Source: Paramecium pentaurelia
Lineage: Eukaryota; Ciliophora; Oligohymenophorea; Peniculida; Parameciidae
Reading direction: 5' to 3'
Assembly (NCBI GenBank): GCA_905183005.1
Contig: CAJJDO010000132.1
Location: 186,001-250,000, forward strand
DNA: 64,000 nucleotides
Positions 22,631 through 35,651 of this stretch are shown one piece after another; positions within the stretch are counted from its first letter, which is position 1, and the number at the start of each line of letters is the position of its first letter. The notes beneath the pieces are model-generated. The model worked only from the letters and a program-made list of their open reading frames with translations. It was not told where the DNA came from and searched no databases. The translations under genes and the position numbers were made by a program.

Positions 22631-25600
22631 ATGAGTGGAACAGATGAAGGGTATGTATGATATTGATTTTTGAGTAGAAGCCAAGATGATTCTGATGATC
22701 AACAATAAATCACTACCTCTGTTAATATGAGTTTGTCTGAGAGACTCAAATAATAGGCTTTAGATGTTCATAGGATGTTACAACAACTAGAATAGGAGTT
22801 CGCATAAGAGGATTGCTAAACATACTATATTTTGAGCAAGAAGTATTTAAATACATAGATTACGTAGTTGGTTAGATAAATGGAAGCTGTATGTTTCTTA
22901 TGATAATGTTATAAATAATTCAAGTGTTCCTAACATCACTGGATAGATGATACCCTAAAATTACAATCATGATCTGATTGAAAATTATGTCAATGAATGT
23001 TTCAAATATCACCCTTTGAGTACAAATCCTTGGAATTAATGGTTGAGACCCAATCTCGAAGATGGCATAAATTACATTGTAATTTCGCAATAACTTTCGT
23101 CTTATTTTAATCAATATTACAGAGGGACCGTCATAGCCAGAAATGCCATAGGAAAGGGAAAAGACAAGAAGGTTGTTGTTAATTTGTTGAAGGTATGAAG
23201 TATCTTCTTACTAGAATAGTTTAATGCAATTCTTATGCTACCTAATACTGTCAATTAAATTGCTCAAGACAATCTAACTCAATTAGATAAAGAGTATTTG
23301 TAAGTTGATGAAAATGCCAATCTATAAGATTATTATGCTACAATTCTTAGAACAGTACCCACATTCAGAGGAAACTATAATGGTGTTCGTATTTGGAGAT
23401 ACACTAATGATACAGATCCACACAAAGCATTATTTGCTGAAATCAAAAAACAAGTTCAAGAGCTAGATTTTAATGATGATTAAGTCTTTAATTTTTCAGG
23501 TTCTCCAGTTGAAATTTCATCAGACATCACATTTAAATCATTAAATTTGACAGATAAAGATATAATTGTTATTGAAGTATCAATATATTCTAATTTAGTT
23601 TCAACAAGCAAAGAGACCATGGTGTATCAGACATCCTACTGTTCCTATTGAAGGAAAGTGTGAAGGATGTTCTAATATTACAGTACTTAATTTCCCTTGT
23701 ATATGCAAAAAAGTATCATATTGTACAGAGTAATGTAAAATTAATGATGAACGATTCCATCTACCAAAATGTGATCCTCTAGGATCAGATGATGAATAAG
23801 TTAAATCTATTCAATTATCTGATAAATCAGTAAAAGGAGTTGCTGGATTATCTAATTTAGGTAATACTTGTTTCATGAACAGTGGTACTTAATGTCTATC
23901 AAACACTTATTCATTAACAGAATACTTTTTATCAAATAATTATTTTGAAGAAATTAATGAAGATAATCCCTTAGGAACTAAAGGGTAATTAGTTAGAAAA
24001 TTTGGATCACTACTTAAAAAATTATGGTATGGTGATAAAAATATTGTAATTCCTACTAGTTTTAAAAAAGCTGTTGGTCAATTCTAACCAATGTTTAAGG
24101 GATTTTAATAACATGATTCATCAGAATTGATAACATTTTTATTGGATGGATTACATGAAGATTTAAATAGAGTTAAAAAGAAACCTTATGTGGAATCTAA
24201 AGATTGTTAAGGTCGACCAGATGTTGAGGTGGCAAAGGAAAGTTGGGAAAATCATTTGGCTAGAAATCAATCAATAATAGTTGATTTAATGTATGGTTAA
24301 TATAAATCAACTTTGAAATGTCCAACTTGTTAATAGATTTCAATAACTTTTGATCCATTTTTAACAGTTGGATTAGGTATACCTAATAAGAAATAGAAAT
24401 CCATTTCAATTAAAGTGATAAAATCAGTAGTTTCAATAGAGAGTAAATATATAAATTTTGATGGATCTAAAAAATCTATGCCTTTACAAGATTTTATTAA
24501 AGAATATGTAATTAATGAATTTAAGATTGAACCTGATAGTGAATTATTGTATTATTCATGTTTTATGAATGATATTTCAGATCCTTTTGATCCTTCTTTA
24601 GAAATTAATGTAGTGAGAAAGAAATCGAAGAGAGGATATTTGATAGTTAAAGTATTGAGTTAGGATGAAAAGAATATTGCAAAAGATGAACGAGTGTATG
24701 TGAGTTACGTTCAAAAAGCTTTTGATTCTTATGGACATTCATTTAAAAAGATAATTTAATCAGCTACTTACTTAATAATAAAAAAAGAATATAGCTTAGC
24801 ATAGATTCATTTAGGTATATTTAAGAGTCTATTACCTATATTTTGTGATTTAGTGAAAGAGAATGAATTGGATACAGAAGAGAAATTGAGAGAATATTAT
24901 GAATAGAATATTCATGGAAAAGTAAATTAAAAATATAATTTTAGTATTACTCGGTTAATAATAAATAGAACATAATGGTAATGTAAAAGAAGTGTATATT
25001 TTGTAATGCAAAAAATTGTTAAGAATGTGAAGTGAATTACTTTACCGAAGATACTTTTGAAAAGATTTAGTAGAAATAAATGGTAAATCCAAATGATTTG
25101 ATGTAAAAGATAGAATTGTTAGTGTTTTGGAATAAGAGTCCATTTCAAAATATTAATACTGGAGAAATTTATTAATATTATTCAAATCAATAATACAGAA
25201 AGTAGATTGAAGGTATTTAATAATAATAAACAAATATAGATGAGAATAATAATAATAATAATAATAATAATGATGAGAATAATGTGAAAGGAAGAATTAT
25301 TGGTAAAAATTACTCATCTTCATAAATGATGAATGCAATACCCAGAGTTACACTTCAAGAATGTTTAAGATTCTCTGAGTAACCTGAGTAATTGGCAGAA
25401 GATAATGCTTGGTATTGTAAAGTGTGCAAAGAACATGTACAAGCCTATAAAAGTATGTAGATTTATAAGGTATTGAATTATTAATATAATAAAGGCTTCA
25501 GACATTTTGATTTTCACATTAAAAAGATTCAAGGCATCTCATGGTTTTTTTAAATAGAAATTGGAGACATATGTTGAATTCCCAGTTAAAGGATTAGATT

Positions 25601-25926
25601 TAACAGATTTTATACTAAATAAGAATAAACCTCATGATAATAATCAGATTAAAGAGGAGTAGAAATAATTAATATATGATTTATATGCAGTATCAAATCA
25701 TTTTGGTGGTATGGGTGGTGGACATTATACAGCATATGCAAAGAATCATGTAAGAAATATAATTATTTATTAATAGATCAATGGGTAATGGTATAATTTT
25801 GATGATTCTTAAGTGAATGAATTGAATGAGGATCAAGTTGTATCATAAAGTGCTTATGTTTTGTTTTATAAACGTAGAGTTGAATAAGAATAGACTTAAA
25901 CATTAAATACATAGGAGTTAAATTGA
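22631..25926 (+). CDS. Ubiquitin-specific protease with DUSP, Ubl and MYND zinc finger (USP4/11/15-type)
   Basis: About 1,050 residues with several introns. Four in the N-terminal part are clear: 24 nt near 22650, 25 nt near 22841, 22 nt near 23197 and 22 nt near 23578. Order: a DUSP-type domain (WLDKWKLYVSYDNV), a Ubl-like segment, then a MYND finger with pairs CEGC, CIC, YCTEQC and HLPKC. The peptidase C19 domain follows, starting GLSNLGNTCFMNSGTQCL. The catalytic domain is split by a large insert containing a second Ubl-like region and a polyAsn run. The His box is GGMGGGHYTAYAKN, then WYNFDDSQV. Both catalytic boxes are intact, so activity is expected. TTLL9 begins only 18 nt after the stop. 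Confidence 0.85.
25243..25272 (+). repeat. AAT trinucleotide run encoding polyasparagine in the USP insert
   Basis: About 30 bp of AAT repeats, flanked by GATGAGAAT on both sides, encode an Asp/Glu/Asn low-complexity patch in the insert between the two halves of the USP catalytic domain. It is likely a disordered surface loop. Confidence 0.75.
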
Positions 25927-25944
25927 AATATATTATATAAATTA

Positions 25945-27224
25945 ATGTAAAACAAAAAATTAAAATGGAAATCAGATTTTGAAAAATCTGTTATAATTGA
26001 AAACTTTGTAAATAGAGGATGGATCAAATCTTAAGAAAAGGAAGAAGAATAAACAGATTGGAATGTCTATTGGGCAACTGTTTGGAATGTTCGTAACATC
26101 TTTAATCCTAAGAATGGATTTAGACTTAATGATTAAGTATTCTCAAATTAATATCAAAGTAAATTATAAATCACTTTCCAAATCATTATGAATTAACACG
26201 AAAAGATTGTATGGTGAAGAACCTTAAAAGATTCAAAAGAGAATAAGATAAAGAAGTATTAGAAATATTCAATTTTGACTTTTTACCTACTACTTATATT
26301 TTCCCTGGAGAATATTCATTATTTGTAGAAGAATTTCATAGAAATCCAAATCAAACTTGGATTGTAAAACCAGCTGCTAGAAGTTAAGGCAAAGGAATAT
26401 TTTTATTAAGGAAAATTTAATAATTGAAAAAAATATCAGGAACAACAGTAACAAGTAATATGACTCAATTAAATCTTGCTTCAAAAGAAAATTATGTAGT
26501 ATCTAGATATATTGATAATCCATTATTAATTGGAGGAAAGAAATTTGATTTAAGAATGTATGTATTAGTTACAAATTACAAACCATTAAAAGTTTGGATT
26601 TATAATAAAGGATTTGGTAGATTCTGTAATGAATAATATACTACTGATGTTGCTGAAATAGAGAATATGTTTGTACATCTTACAAATGTAGCTATACAAT
26701 AATACAGTGATAAGTATTCTTAAAAACATGGTGGTAAATATTCTATTGATGCACTCAAATTATATGTAGAATCTGCATATGGAACTGATGCATTAAATAA
26801 AATGATGGATGATATTCATAACATTATGTTAACTTCATTAAAAGTAATTATTTAAATATATATATATTTAGTCTGTTTAAGCTGTAATATAGAATGATAA
26901 ACATTGTTTTGAAATGTATGGTTATGATATTCTACTTGATTCAAATCTTAAACCTTGGCTCATTGAAATAAATGCTAGTCCATCTTTAACTACTACAACA
27001 CCTGTTGATAAAAATCTAAAAATGAATTTGATCAATGATGTTTATAATATAGTACTACCAAATGATGATTTCCCTGATAATGATTAGAAATGTATTGATT
27101 TATTTATTAATTCTTAGAATAATAACCAACAAAAGTAGGAGGATTTACACTATTATATGATGAGAATCTAGATCCTAATAATAGGAAGACATAAAAAAGG
27201 TAGAGTGTTAAAATATGGAAATGA
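25945..27224 (+). CDS. TTLL9: Tubulin polyglutamylase/glycylase-family protein TTLL9
   Basis: 400 residues with three introns (23 nt near 26150, 28 nt near 26845 and 26 nt near 27092). The ATG at 25945 gives MQNKKLKWKSDFEKS, directly followed by the conserved NRGW and WNVYWATVWNVRNIF start of TTLL9. The ATP-grasp core is complete: KDCMVKNLKR, TWIVKPAARSQGKGIFL, RYIDNPLLIGGKKFDLRMY, VHLTNVAIQ and LLDSNLKPWLIEINASPSL. TTLL9 modifies axonemal microtubules by adding glutamates to tubulin tails. That activity is family knowledge. The C-terminal VGGF motif follows the last intron. The gene sits 18 nt downstream of the USP stop on the same strand. Confidence 0.9.
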
Positions 27225-27300
27225 ATGATTAATTAAATATTAAATACTTTTTCTTATTAAAATTTGTATATTTGTATATATTAGTATAATAAATTTAAAA

Positions 27301-27492
27301 ATGTCATGTAAGAGGAGATCAAAAAAAAGATTAACAAAAAAAATCAATAATCTTACTGATTTATTAATGTAATTTAATAATATAAGTCAAGCAAAGTTAA
27401 AAACTAAAAACTAACAAAAATTGATTATTAACTCAAAATTATAATTAGTTTCTTAAGTAGAATCTAATAACAAAATCGATTAAAAATAGTGA
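27301..27492 (+). CDS. Small basic ORF upstream of ORC1
   Basis: A 63-residue frame opens MSCKRRSKKRLTKK and ends at TGA 27490. It is very basic at the N-terminus and Gln/Asn-rich after. Another open stretch (EFVQQVYVLIDQSYN) follows at 27492-27555 and would fit the start of a BAH-like domain, as in ORC1. The piece may therefore be a 5' exon of ORC1 that I could not join with a normal intron, or an independent short gene. Confidence 0.35.
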
Positions 27493-27700
27493 ATAAGAAT
27501 TTGTTTAATAAGTTTATGTTCTAATTGATTAATCTTACAACAATGATTGAGATCCTCATTTATTTATCTTTACTATGTTTATGACATATTGTGATAGATA
27601 AAAAATGTTCCAATCATGTTTTTGGATTTCTCTATTATTTACTCTATAAAAATGTGAAGTCCCAAATAATAATTCCAGATAATTAAGTAAACCCAAGATT

Positions 27701-29245
27701 ATGAGTATTCAGGCTACTAAATTAACTATCCCTACACATTCCAAAGATATTCATATGGATATTGAACAGGAAGAATGTCAATTCATTAATGAGCCCATAC
27801 TACAAACTAGATGTAACTAATTGGGAATGTTAAATCAGAAAGAGCATTCTCGAACAACAGAAAATAATTTCACATTTGAGCCATTTGAACAATCATCACT
27901 AATTCAAGTCTCTTCTGATCATATATAACAACAATTATCAATGATGGAGGAATGTTTTACATTGTTACTTGAAAGTACAATTCCCGATGAAATTCTTTGT
28001 AGGGATCAAGAAAAGATTCTTATTACAAGATTTATTGAGGATGGAATCAAAAATAATGGATAAAAATAGGCATTATGTATATTTAAACCATTAATAAAAT
28101 AGATATATCAGGAGTCCCAGGAATTGGTAAAACTGCCACAGTTTTAGAAGTCAAAAATAAATTGCACTTCAAAAAATTAGATTTCGATTTCATTTATTTC
28201 AATGCCATGAATATAAGAGCTCCAGAAGACATCTATCCATTTCTTTATGAAAAGATAACCAATAAAAAGGAGAGTTCCAAAATAAAGTCTTGCATTCTTT
28301 TAAGTTTTTGATTTTCATAATATTTTTAAGCTGAACTCTTTAACAGTGAATATGATTGTATACAAAAGAACATAGTTATTTTATTAGATGAATGTGATAA
28401 TCTCTATACTACAGATCAATAAGTTCTATACAATTTGGTAGATTGGCCTCAATAACCTAATGCACATTTAATCATTATTATGATAGCAAATACAATGGAT
28501 TTCCCTGAGAAACTTAAACCTAAATTATAATCCAGATTAGGAAATCATCGCATAGTGTTTAGACCTTATAATAGCACATAAATAGAAAATATATTATAAT
28601 AGAGAATGAAAACATAAAAACTTAAATAATTATTTGCTTCTAACACTTTAAACTATTTAGGTAAAAAGATAGCCACAATTTCAACTGACATTCGCAAAAC
28701 TTTAAGTATATGTAGAACAGCTATAGTTTTGGGTAGAGAGTAATTATTAAGGAAACGTCAATTTTCTTAAATAGAGGTAGATCATATAAAATTAGCTTAT
28801 GATATCATTTATAATAAACCTTAACATAATGCTTTGTAATACTTTAATGTTGACTTGAAATTACTTATAATAATGATTGCCATAGAAATTCATATTAAAG
28901 GATAAAATTATGCATACTTTCATCAAGTTGTTCAAAGAATGAAGTAATAATAATCATTACATAACATAAAAGTTTTGAGTTATTATTAAATGAAATAAGC
29001 TTTAATAAAATTATCACAATTAAACTTAATAGAAATTAAAGAGGAATAGATTTTATTAACAAAAACTAATTGGTAATTAAAATTATAAGTATGCATTTTA
29101 TTATTTATTATTATAGAATAGTTTAGATTAAGACAGATTATTTAATTTGGAAGACATTCTTATATTATTAAAAATAAATATTGATGATATTAAAAATGCA
29201 CTATCAAAAGATGATCTTTTCAAAGAATTTTCAAATTTATTTTGA
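27701..29245 (+). CDS. ORC1: Origin recognition complex subunit 1 (AAA+ ATPase)
   Basis: 487 residues from ATG 27701 with three introns (26 nt near 28078, 27 nt near 28309 and 28 nt near 29091). The frame is open further upstream and a start at 27605 is possible. The core is ORC1/CDC6-type AAA+. Walker A is GVPGIGKTATV and Walker B is ILLDECDN. Sensor elements follow (LIIIMIANTMDFPEKL, LQSRLGNHRIVF), then ISTDIRKTLSICRTA. The C-terminal winged-helix region is present. ORC1 rather than CDC6 is favoured by the YISGVPGIGKTATVLEV block. It loads the replicative helicase at origins together with ATP. An N-terminal BAH domain is not convincingly seen. Confidence 0.85.
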
Positions 29246-29280
29246 TATATTAAAACTTAAAAACTATAATATATATATAA

Positions 29281-32200
29281 TCATTATAAGAGATTGTCAT
29301 ATATCTTTTAAACATAAACCAAAGTTTTGAGGAAACTATCTTCTCCATAGACTGATTAGGGTGGTAATACATATGGTAATTATCTTATTTTATAAAAACG
29401 ATTTCTAAAAAATCTATATAATAAAAATGATGTTAAAATCTATTAAATAATAAATATAGACATAAAAACTGAAAATAGTATTGTTCTTAATTAGATTTCT
29501 GCTTCAAGTTTATTAATTAAATTTGTTTATCCTTAATCCATTATATTATCAAAGGCTTCACTTACAAAATTTAATCCAATTAAATCTAATTCTGTTAATT
29601 ATATTAATTTTCCATATTCATAATTATTTTATATATTTTCACCAACTATGTCAACAAAATAATTTGTTGAATAAATCAATCCTTCAGTTAATTTTCCATC
29701 AATCACAATAGAACAAAGAGGATCATCAATTAAAACACATGAATCATTAGTCAAATATTGCAATAAATCATAATAATTTTCTTTTGTTTCTGAAGTTATC
29801 ATTGAACTAATATATACAACCTAATTATATGATTCTTAAATCAAAGTCTAATATTATGATATAATAATATTTCCAATTGCAAGATTAGAATGAGATTAAG
29901 CATATTTTTATAATATTTGATCTGTCATCATCATTTAATAGAATTATTCTGTATACAAAATATTTTAATTAAATAAATCCAGATTATTTTTTAGATCAAT
30001 AATATTTGAAGAATTAAACACTTTTACAGTTAAAAAGTATGCTAATCCAATCAATAATGTAACAGATTCAACTAAAAAAAATAATCTCTAAAGATATGGT
30101 TTTTCATCAGATATAATAAATTATTTCTTTTACTCTTATTATTATACAATTTATTAAAATCTCATTGATATTCGTTTATTTGTAAACATATCATTAAAAT
30201 TAGTATTTATACTGCATTTATCCTTAAATTAAAATTAATACTTGTATAAATTAAGATCAGAAGGTTATTGATAACGATGTTATAGAGATAATAACCTAAT
30301 TGATTCAGTTTCTAATGCTTTAAATGATATTTATTCACAACTCCTAAGAATCCTATTGAGTAATCGAAATAATTAATGAAACACAACAGAATATCCAATT
30401 ATAAGAATAAATTCATTTACTAAAAAGATAATTAAACAAATATCTTATTAACTTTCAAGATCTGAAACATTAGTATCTATTTATTATTAAAATTTTAATG
30501 TTAATTCTTCATAAGCTTCTTTATGAACAGAATATTAACTGATTAATGAACCAAGAGAATTATTATATTTTTCTATAGTTGTTTAATTTGTTAGATTAAT
30601 TCCATAAAGTCCTTATTACATGTATATAACATAAAATTATTCAGTCCAAGCACTTACTTACTATTCTTTTCCACTATAATAATCAAATTAATTAATATAG
30701 ATTTCTGAGAGTGTTGTTTTTACAAGACTATCATCTAAATATTGTTGATAATGAGATAAATAATTTCTACAATTCTCTTAAAGTTGTTCTAATAATTTAG
30801 CTTAATATTAAGATTTAATAGATGAATCATAATCTTTTGTGTTTATATCAATTCCTAATGCTAATAAAGTATTTTTAGTATAATCTGTGGTAACAAATGC
30901 TCTTAATATATCAACTATTTTCATATTATCTTATAATTTAAATTTAAAATTAAAATAAAAGATAAATGCCAAACTAACTAATAATGATAGATTTAAAATA
31001 TCTATCATAAATATTAAATTAATTAATCTAGGATTATTATCAGATGATGAAAATTTACTATATAAATGTGTTTTTTATAACATTGAAGGTATGCCATTGT
31101 TTTATGTAGTAGGTGTTTAAGTAATTCTAATTTCTTATTCTTATTCTTTTTCTATTTAATTATTTTCTGATTGATTATTATCTATTTCAAAAGATTTCTT
31201 AGATATTTTTTTATGATAATATGATTATTAATATTTTATTTTATTTTAAGTTTTTTCTACTATTCTCTATTCAACTCTTAATTATTGTAAACTCTATCCA
31301 TCAATTTAAACACTTATTATTTGTTAATCAAAAGGTTAAATATTGTTTTGATTACTTATTAAAGACAACAAATCTCTTTAAGAATCAAAAGGACTTTAAA
31401 TATGAGGACCAATTTAAAATTGATATTCTTAAAAATGTATTGATTATTAATTTTCTTATTTTTCTGAAATATTTGAAAATTCACATCTTTATTCACTATC
31501 AGAAAATTAAGATTGTGATTTTTATTATTCACTATCCATTGGATCATGATTTTATGAAATTTCAAAATTAGTTTCTGTTCTAGATCTAGATTAAAGATTT
31601 CTTGATGAATCTACCCAAATTTAACTCATATTATCTGCAAATGTAATTTTTAAAAATTCTACTGTAAATGATTTATGTTCTTTTCCATTAATTTTTGATA
31701 AAGTCATAATAAATCTACAAGTAATACAAAAGATATCTGGTACTCCATTTTCTTTAGGTATTCTGAATAAAATATCTTCTGCTGTAACTGAAAAATGATT
31801 TAATAATTATTCAGTTTCAGAATAATTAAATTATTATGAACAACTATTTAATTCTAATCTTTATAATTCTTATTAATAAAATTATTTTTCCTTTTCATTC
31901 AAAAGTTCTAAGTATTTTTTAGGATTTTAGATAAGATGACTCAATTTCATCTTGTATAGACTTTTACCATCTTTCAATTTAAATTGTTCAAGTGCCATAG
32001 TAGTAACTCCTTCTATTTTCAATTCATTATTCAAATATATATGTCCTTTAATGTTTTCATAAGCACCATCAGATTATATTTATTTGATGAAACTATATAT
32101 AGGAAACAAATCTCCAGTGATATTAAAACAAACATCAATAAACATTTCAACAAACAATAAATCTCTATTTTTTTTGGAAGCCAAAAGTCCTCTCTTCTTC

Positions 32201-34639
32201 CTTAAAATGAATGGTCTATTAGTCAAGAGAAAGATTTCCATTAATTAATCATGAATAGTTGATAAATGAGGTGCAACTAATTAATGAACTGTTAAAATTT
32301 CTTCTTAAAATTCCCTTTATTAATAACCAAACATATGAGGAGCATTATTAGAGAATTAAATGATCTCACCTCTTGAAATTTTACCTTTTTTTGCATGTCT
32401 TGCTAAATTAATTTTTAAATAACAAACTTTTTAACTATGAGAACCACTATATTCAAAAAACTTAAAATTTTTTGTTTTTAACTAATTTCTTAAACGTATG
32501 AATTTATCAAAATCATTAACAATTTCTAAACAATAAAACATATATATTAATAATGAAGATCTTGATTAAGAGAATTCATTGAATTATTCAATCTTATTTA
32601 TAATTTCTAAATTGTAATTAACCATGTCATTCAATAATTGATATAAGGTTTCATAATTAAATTTGTTATCCACCAATTATTTAATGAATTCATATTTTCT
32701 TTAGACATTTAAAAACATATTTGAAATCAATTTATCTCTTCTTACTTCAGTAACTCTATAATCCTTATATTATAAAGCAGCCTCAACTTCTTCTATTTTA
32801 ACTTAAGGATTCATTTTAAGTAAAATCTAATGTTTTGTATAACTAAGAAGTACTGCCATAGCAACAGATGAAGTAATACGATTCTTGTTTTTAATCTTTT
32901 CCTTCATTTCCATTATCAATAGTAATATTTAATAACATTCTTCAGAACTACTTAAATATGTAAGTAATTATGTTATTCTTATTATATCATAGTCTTCTTT
33001 TTCTTTTTCTAATTCAAAAATCAATTTTGCATAATGTCTAATGTATCTTTTAATTAACTCAACTTAAATAGTGAGGTTTGATATTTTTATATGATAATAT
33101 ATTCTCATCTCTAAACTTTGATAATTATTTTCAATTATATTTCGTTTTTCTCCTCTAAATCCTTTACAATAACAGTAAACATTTTCACATTAATTGATGT
33201 GTTACTTTAATAAAACAATTATGTTCAAAATAAATTTAGATCTGTTTATATTAATGACAGATGCATCTTTTTCAATTGACTATTAATCATCAAGATTCAT
33301 TAAATCTACTAATCTCAAATAATGAATAAAATATTTTGTATTCATATTCTGTAAGTATTCAAGTTATGTTTATTTTTGTTTATTAATTTCCTTTTCTATT
33401 ACAAATTACTCTTCTTCTTCCATCAATAAACCAGTTCTAGATTATGCCCTACTTCTTGATCCAGATTTTTCTTTGTATTGAGAATTATATAAAATCTCTT
33501 CATTCAAATAGGCTTTGATTTCATTCAATAATCTAGATGATAAAGGGACTGTAATCAAGGCAATTGAAATCACTTGAATTTGATTATGCTAAAAATACAA
33601 TGATATTATGACTGAAATAGTAAATGGTAATGCTATTAAGATTGTTTAAACCTTGTAATCTTACATGTAAGGATGACATATAAAGAATTCAATCAATATT
33701 CCTACTTATAATATTAATATTATGGTATTATTTAAGTAGTAATGAGTTGATGTTTGATCAAAATCATTATCCAGATTAATCAACAAATAAAACCATTAAA
33801 TAAGTATTGGAATTACTATTATGATTTATTAAAGATTAAACCAGAATGATTAAACTAATCGTAAATGATTATTATCTCTTATTGTATATGTTTTTTAAAT
33901 ATGCATTGATATATTCCATGCTAATAATGCTCCTATATTTGTAAGTACATTAAAAAATATCATCAATCCATAAAGAGTATCACTTAAACTTTCATCTCTA
34001 AAAACTATCTGCCAAATAATAAAATTCCAAACCATTAATGGAATCACCAAAATATGTGGAAATATATTCAATAGAGAAGCCATTACAAATTTCTCTAGTT
34101 ACTAGAATGAATTCTATTCATTTCCCATCAATTACTTTTACATAAAATATTCAATATAATTGTGCATATTATAGGATCTATTCAACAAGGTTAGATTATC
34201 TAATCAAAAGTTAACTCATACAATTCAAATTATTTTGTTCATCAATTGATGAACGATGCTTTATTGTACTATATTCAAAGTATTCCTTATGCATTGCAAT
34301 TATATTAACACAAACAGGTGCATATAGGATTAGGATTATCACAAATTAAAATCCAATTATTCCTGAATTAGGCACACTTTCAAGAATTAAAATTGATGGA
34401 ACACATAATTTTGAAATCAATTCAAATAATGAATAAGAATCTGTTGTTTCAATTTGCTTATTATATAGTCTTACTTGAAGGATTTCAATTATTACTTTGA
34501 ATAGGAACAATAATGCCAATCTTTAAAAATGACCTACTACTTCAACGAATATCCATAAATATTTAGAGTCTCGAGAAAGGATTATTTAAGAAAACCCTAT
34601 TGTAAATTGCTAATATTCCAACCAATATTGTTTAATCAT
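29281..34639 (-). CDS. Giant multi-pass membrane protein with PAS-like domain (ciliate family)
   Basis: About 1,750 residues, minus strand, TGA at 29281. The proposed start is 34639 (MIKQYWLEYQQFTIGFSQ); a start at 34769 in another frame is possible. The N-terminal 450 residues contain about ten membrane segments. A helical region with Cys-rich patches follows. Near residue 750-830 there is a PAS-like block: GEIIQFSNNAPHMFGY, then VAPHLSTIHDQLMEIF and NRPFILRKKRGLLA. A Gln/Ser-rich linker leads to at least four widely spaced C-terminal membrane segments with large soluble loops. This layout matches a big, poorly studied family of PAS-like transmembrane proteins in ciliates and apicomplexans. 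The PAS part suggests sensing. Ligand and output are unknown. Not all introns were resolved. Confidence 0.65.
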
Positions 34640-35040
34640 TTAATTTTTTATAATCAAAATCTAGAAAACCACTTTTTATTTAACTTAATTCAATGAAATA
34701 CTCATAAGCAAATGTTAAAAAACCTTTAAATCTTGTCAACACTTTATTTATTTAAGAAACTCTTTTCATAATTAAGTAGACTACAATATAATTATATTTT
34801 ATTTTAAAAACACTAAGTTTATTGGGAAAATGCTAATCTCAATCTAATTAGATTACATAAGATAGATTTTAACCAATAACTTTAAATATATTACTCTTAT
34901 TATTTAAAAGCGTTAATTAATCTAATAAATTATTATAATTTTTTATTAAGTCAAAGCATCAAAGAATATTATATTATTCATGTTCAATTTAATTAAGTTG
35001 TTTAAAAAAAAAGAAGTATATAAATTACTTTATGTATCCA
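34640..35040 (-). other. Unresolved region upstream of the PAS-protein start
   Basis: An open minus-strand stretch begins MKRVSQINKVLTRFKGF at 34769 but is in a different frame from the PAS protein start. It could be its first exon if an unrecognised intron joins them. Between 34800 and 35040 the DNA is AT-rich with no convincing frame. Confidence 0.35.
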
Positions 35041-35199
35041 TAACAGTTTTAGTTGAACTAACTATAATCCCATATCAACATTATTTAATCTTATAATATT
35101 TTTAATACTAAGATTCATTATCTTATTTTAATTAATCTTATTCATGTAATCTGATTTAATTATAGTATCTTTATATTTAAAGATGGATTTTCATTCAAT

Positions 35200-35651
35200 A
35201 ATAAGGTACTCATTATCAACCATATACCTATTATTGATGAAATCTTATAATGTGTTACTTACAGTTGCAATGTTGGGATATAAAAAGTAAATGTTTACAA
35301 TCTTAATAAAATTGGAAAAAATAATAAAACTAAGAACTCCATTTACTTATTAATTAAAGATTTATTGTAGAATTCAAAATCCAATAGATTATAGAGGTAA
35401 AATGTATTAGTAATTATATATTTTAATAAATATGCAAGAATTGCAGAATTATAAGTATTAATCATAATTCTAAGCTTTCTTAAGATTTATTTGAACTGAA
35501 ACAATAAATGTAAAATGAGTAAATAAATTACAAATAAAGTCAAAAATAGTCTTTTTTTGTAATTATAATTTTCTCGATTAATGATTTCATATTTAGAATG
35601 AGAATAATGATAATTAGGGATTTTAGGGAAATTTAATTTTATAAAATTCAT
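35200..35651 (-). pseudogene. Membrane-protein fragment, probably the broken downstream part of the 36148 gene
   Basis: From ATG 35649-35651 a frame reads MNFIKLNFPKIPNYHYSHSK, then two or three hydrophobic segments (around LFVIYLLILHLLFQF and EFLVLLFFPILLRLQTF), ending in poor sequence after about 150 residues. It overlaps the stop of the upstream ORF by a few bases in another frame. No ion-channel or transporter signature is complete. I read it as a fragment of a membrane protein. An independent short gene is also possible. Confidence 0.35.

Noticed and set aside
31221..31571. Plus-strand hydrophobic ORF of 116 codons
   Set aside because: It lies opposite the low-complexity linker of the PAS-like protein, whose minus-strand frame is continuous through it.
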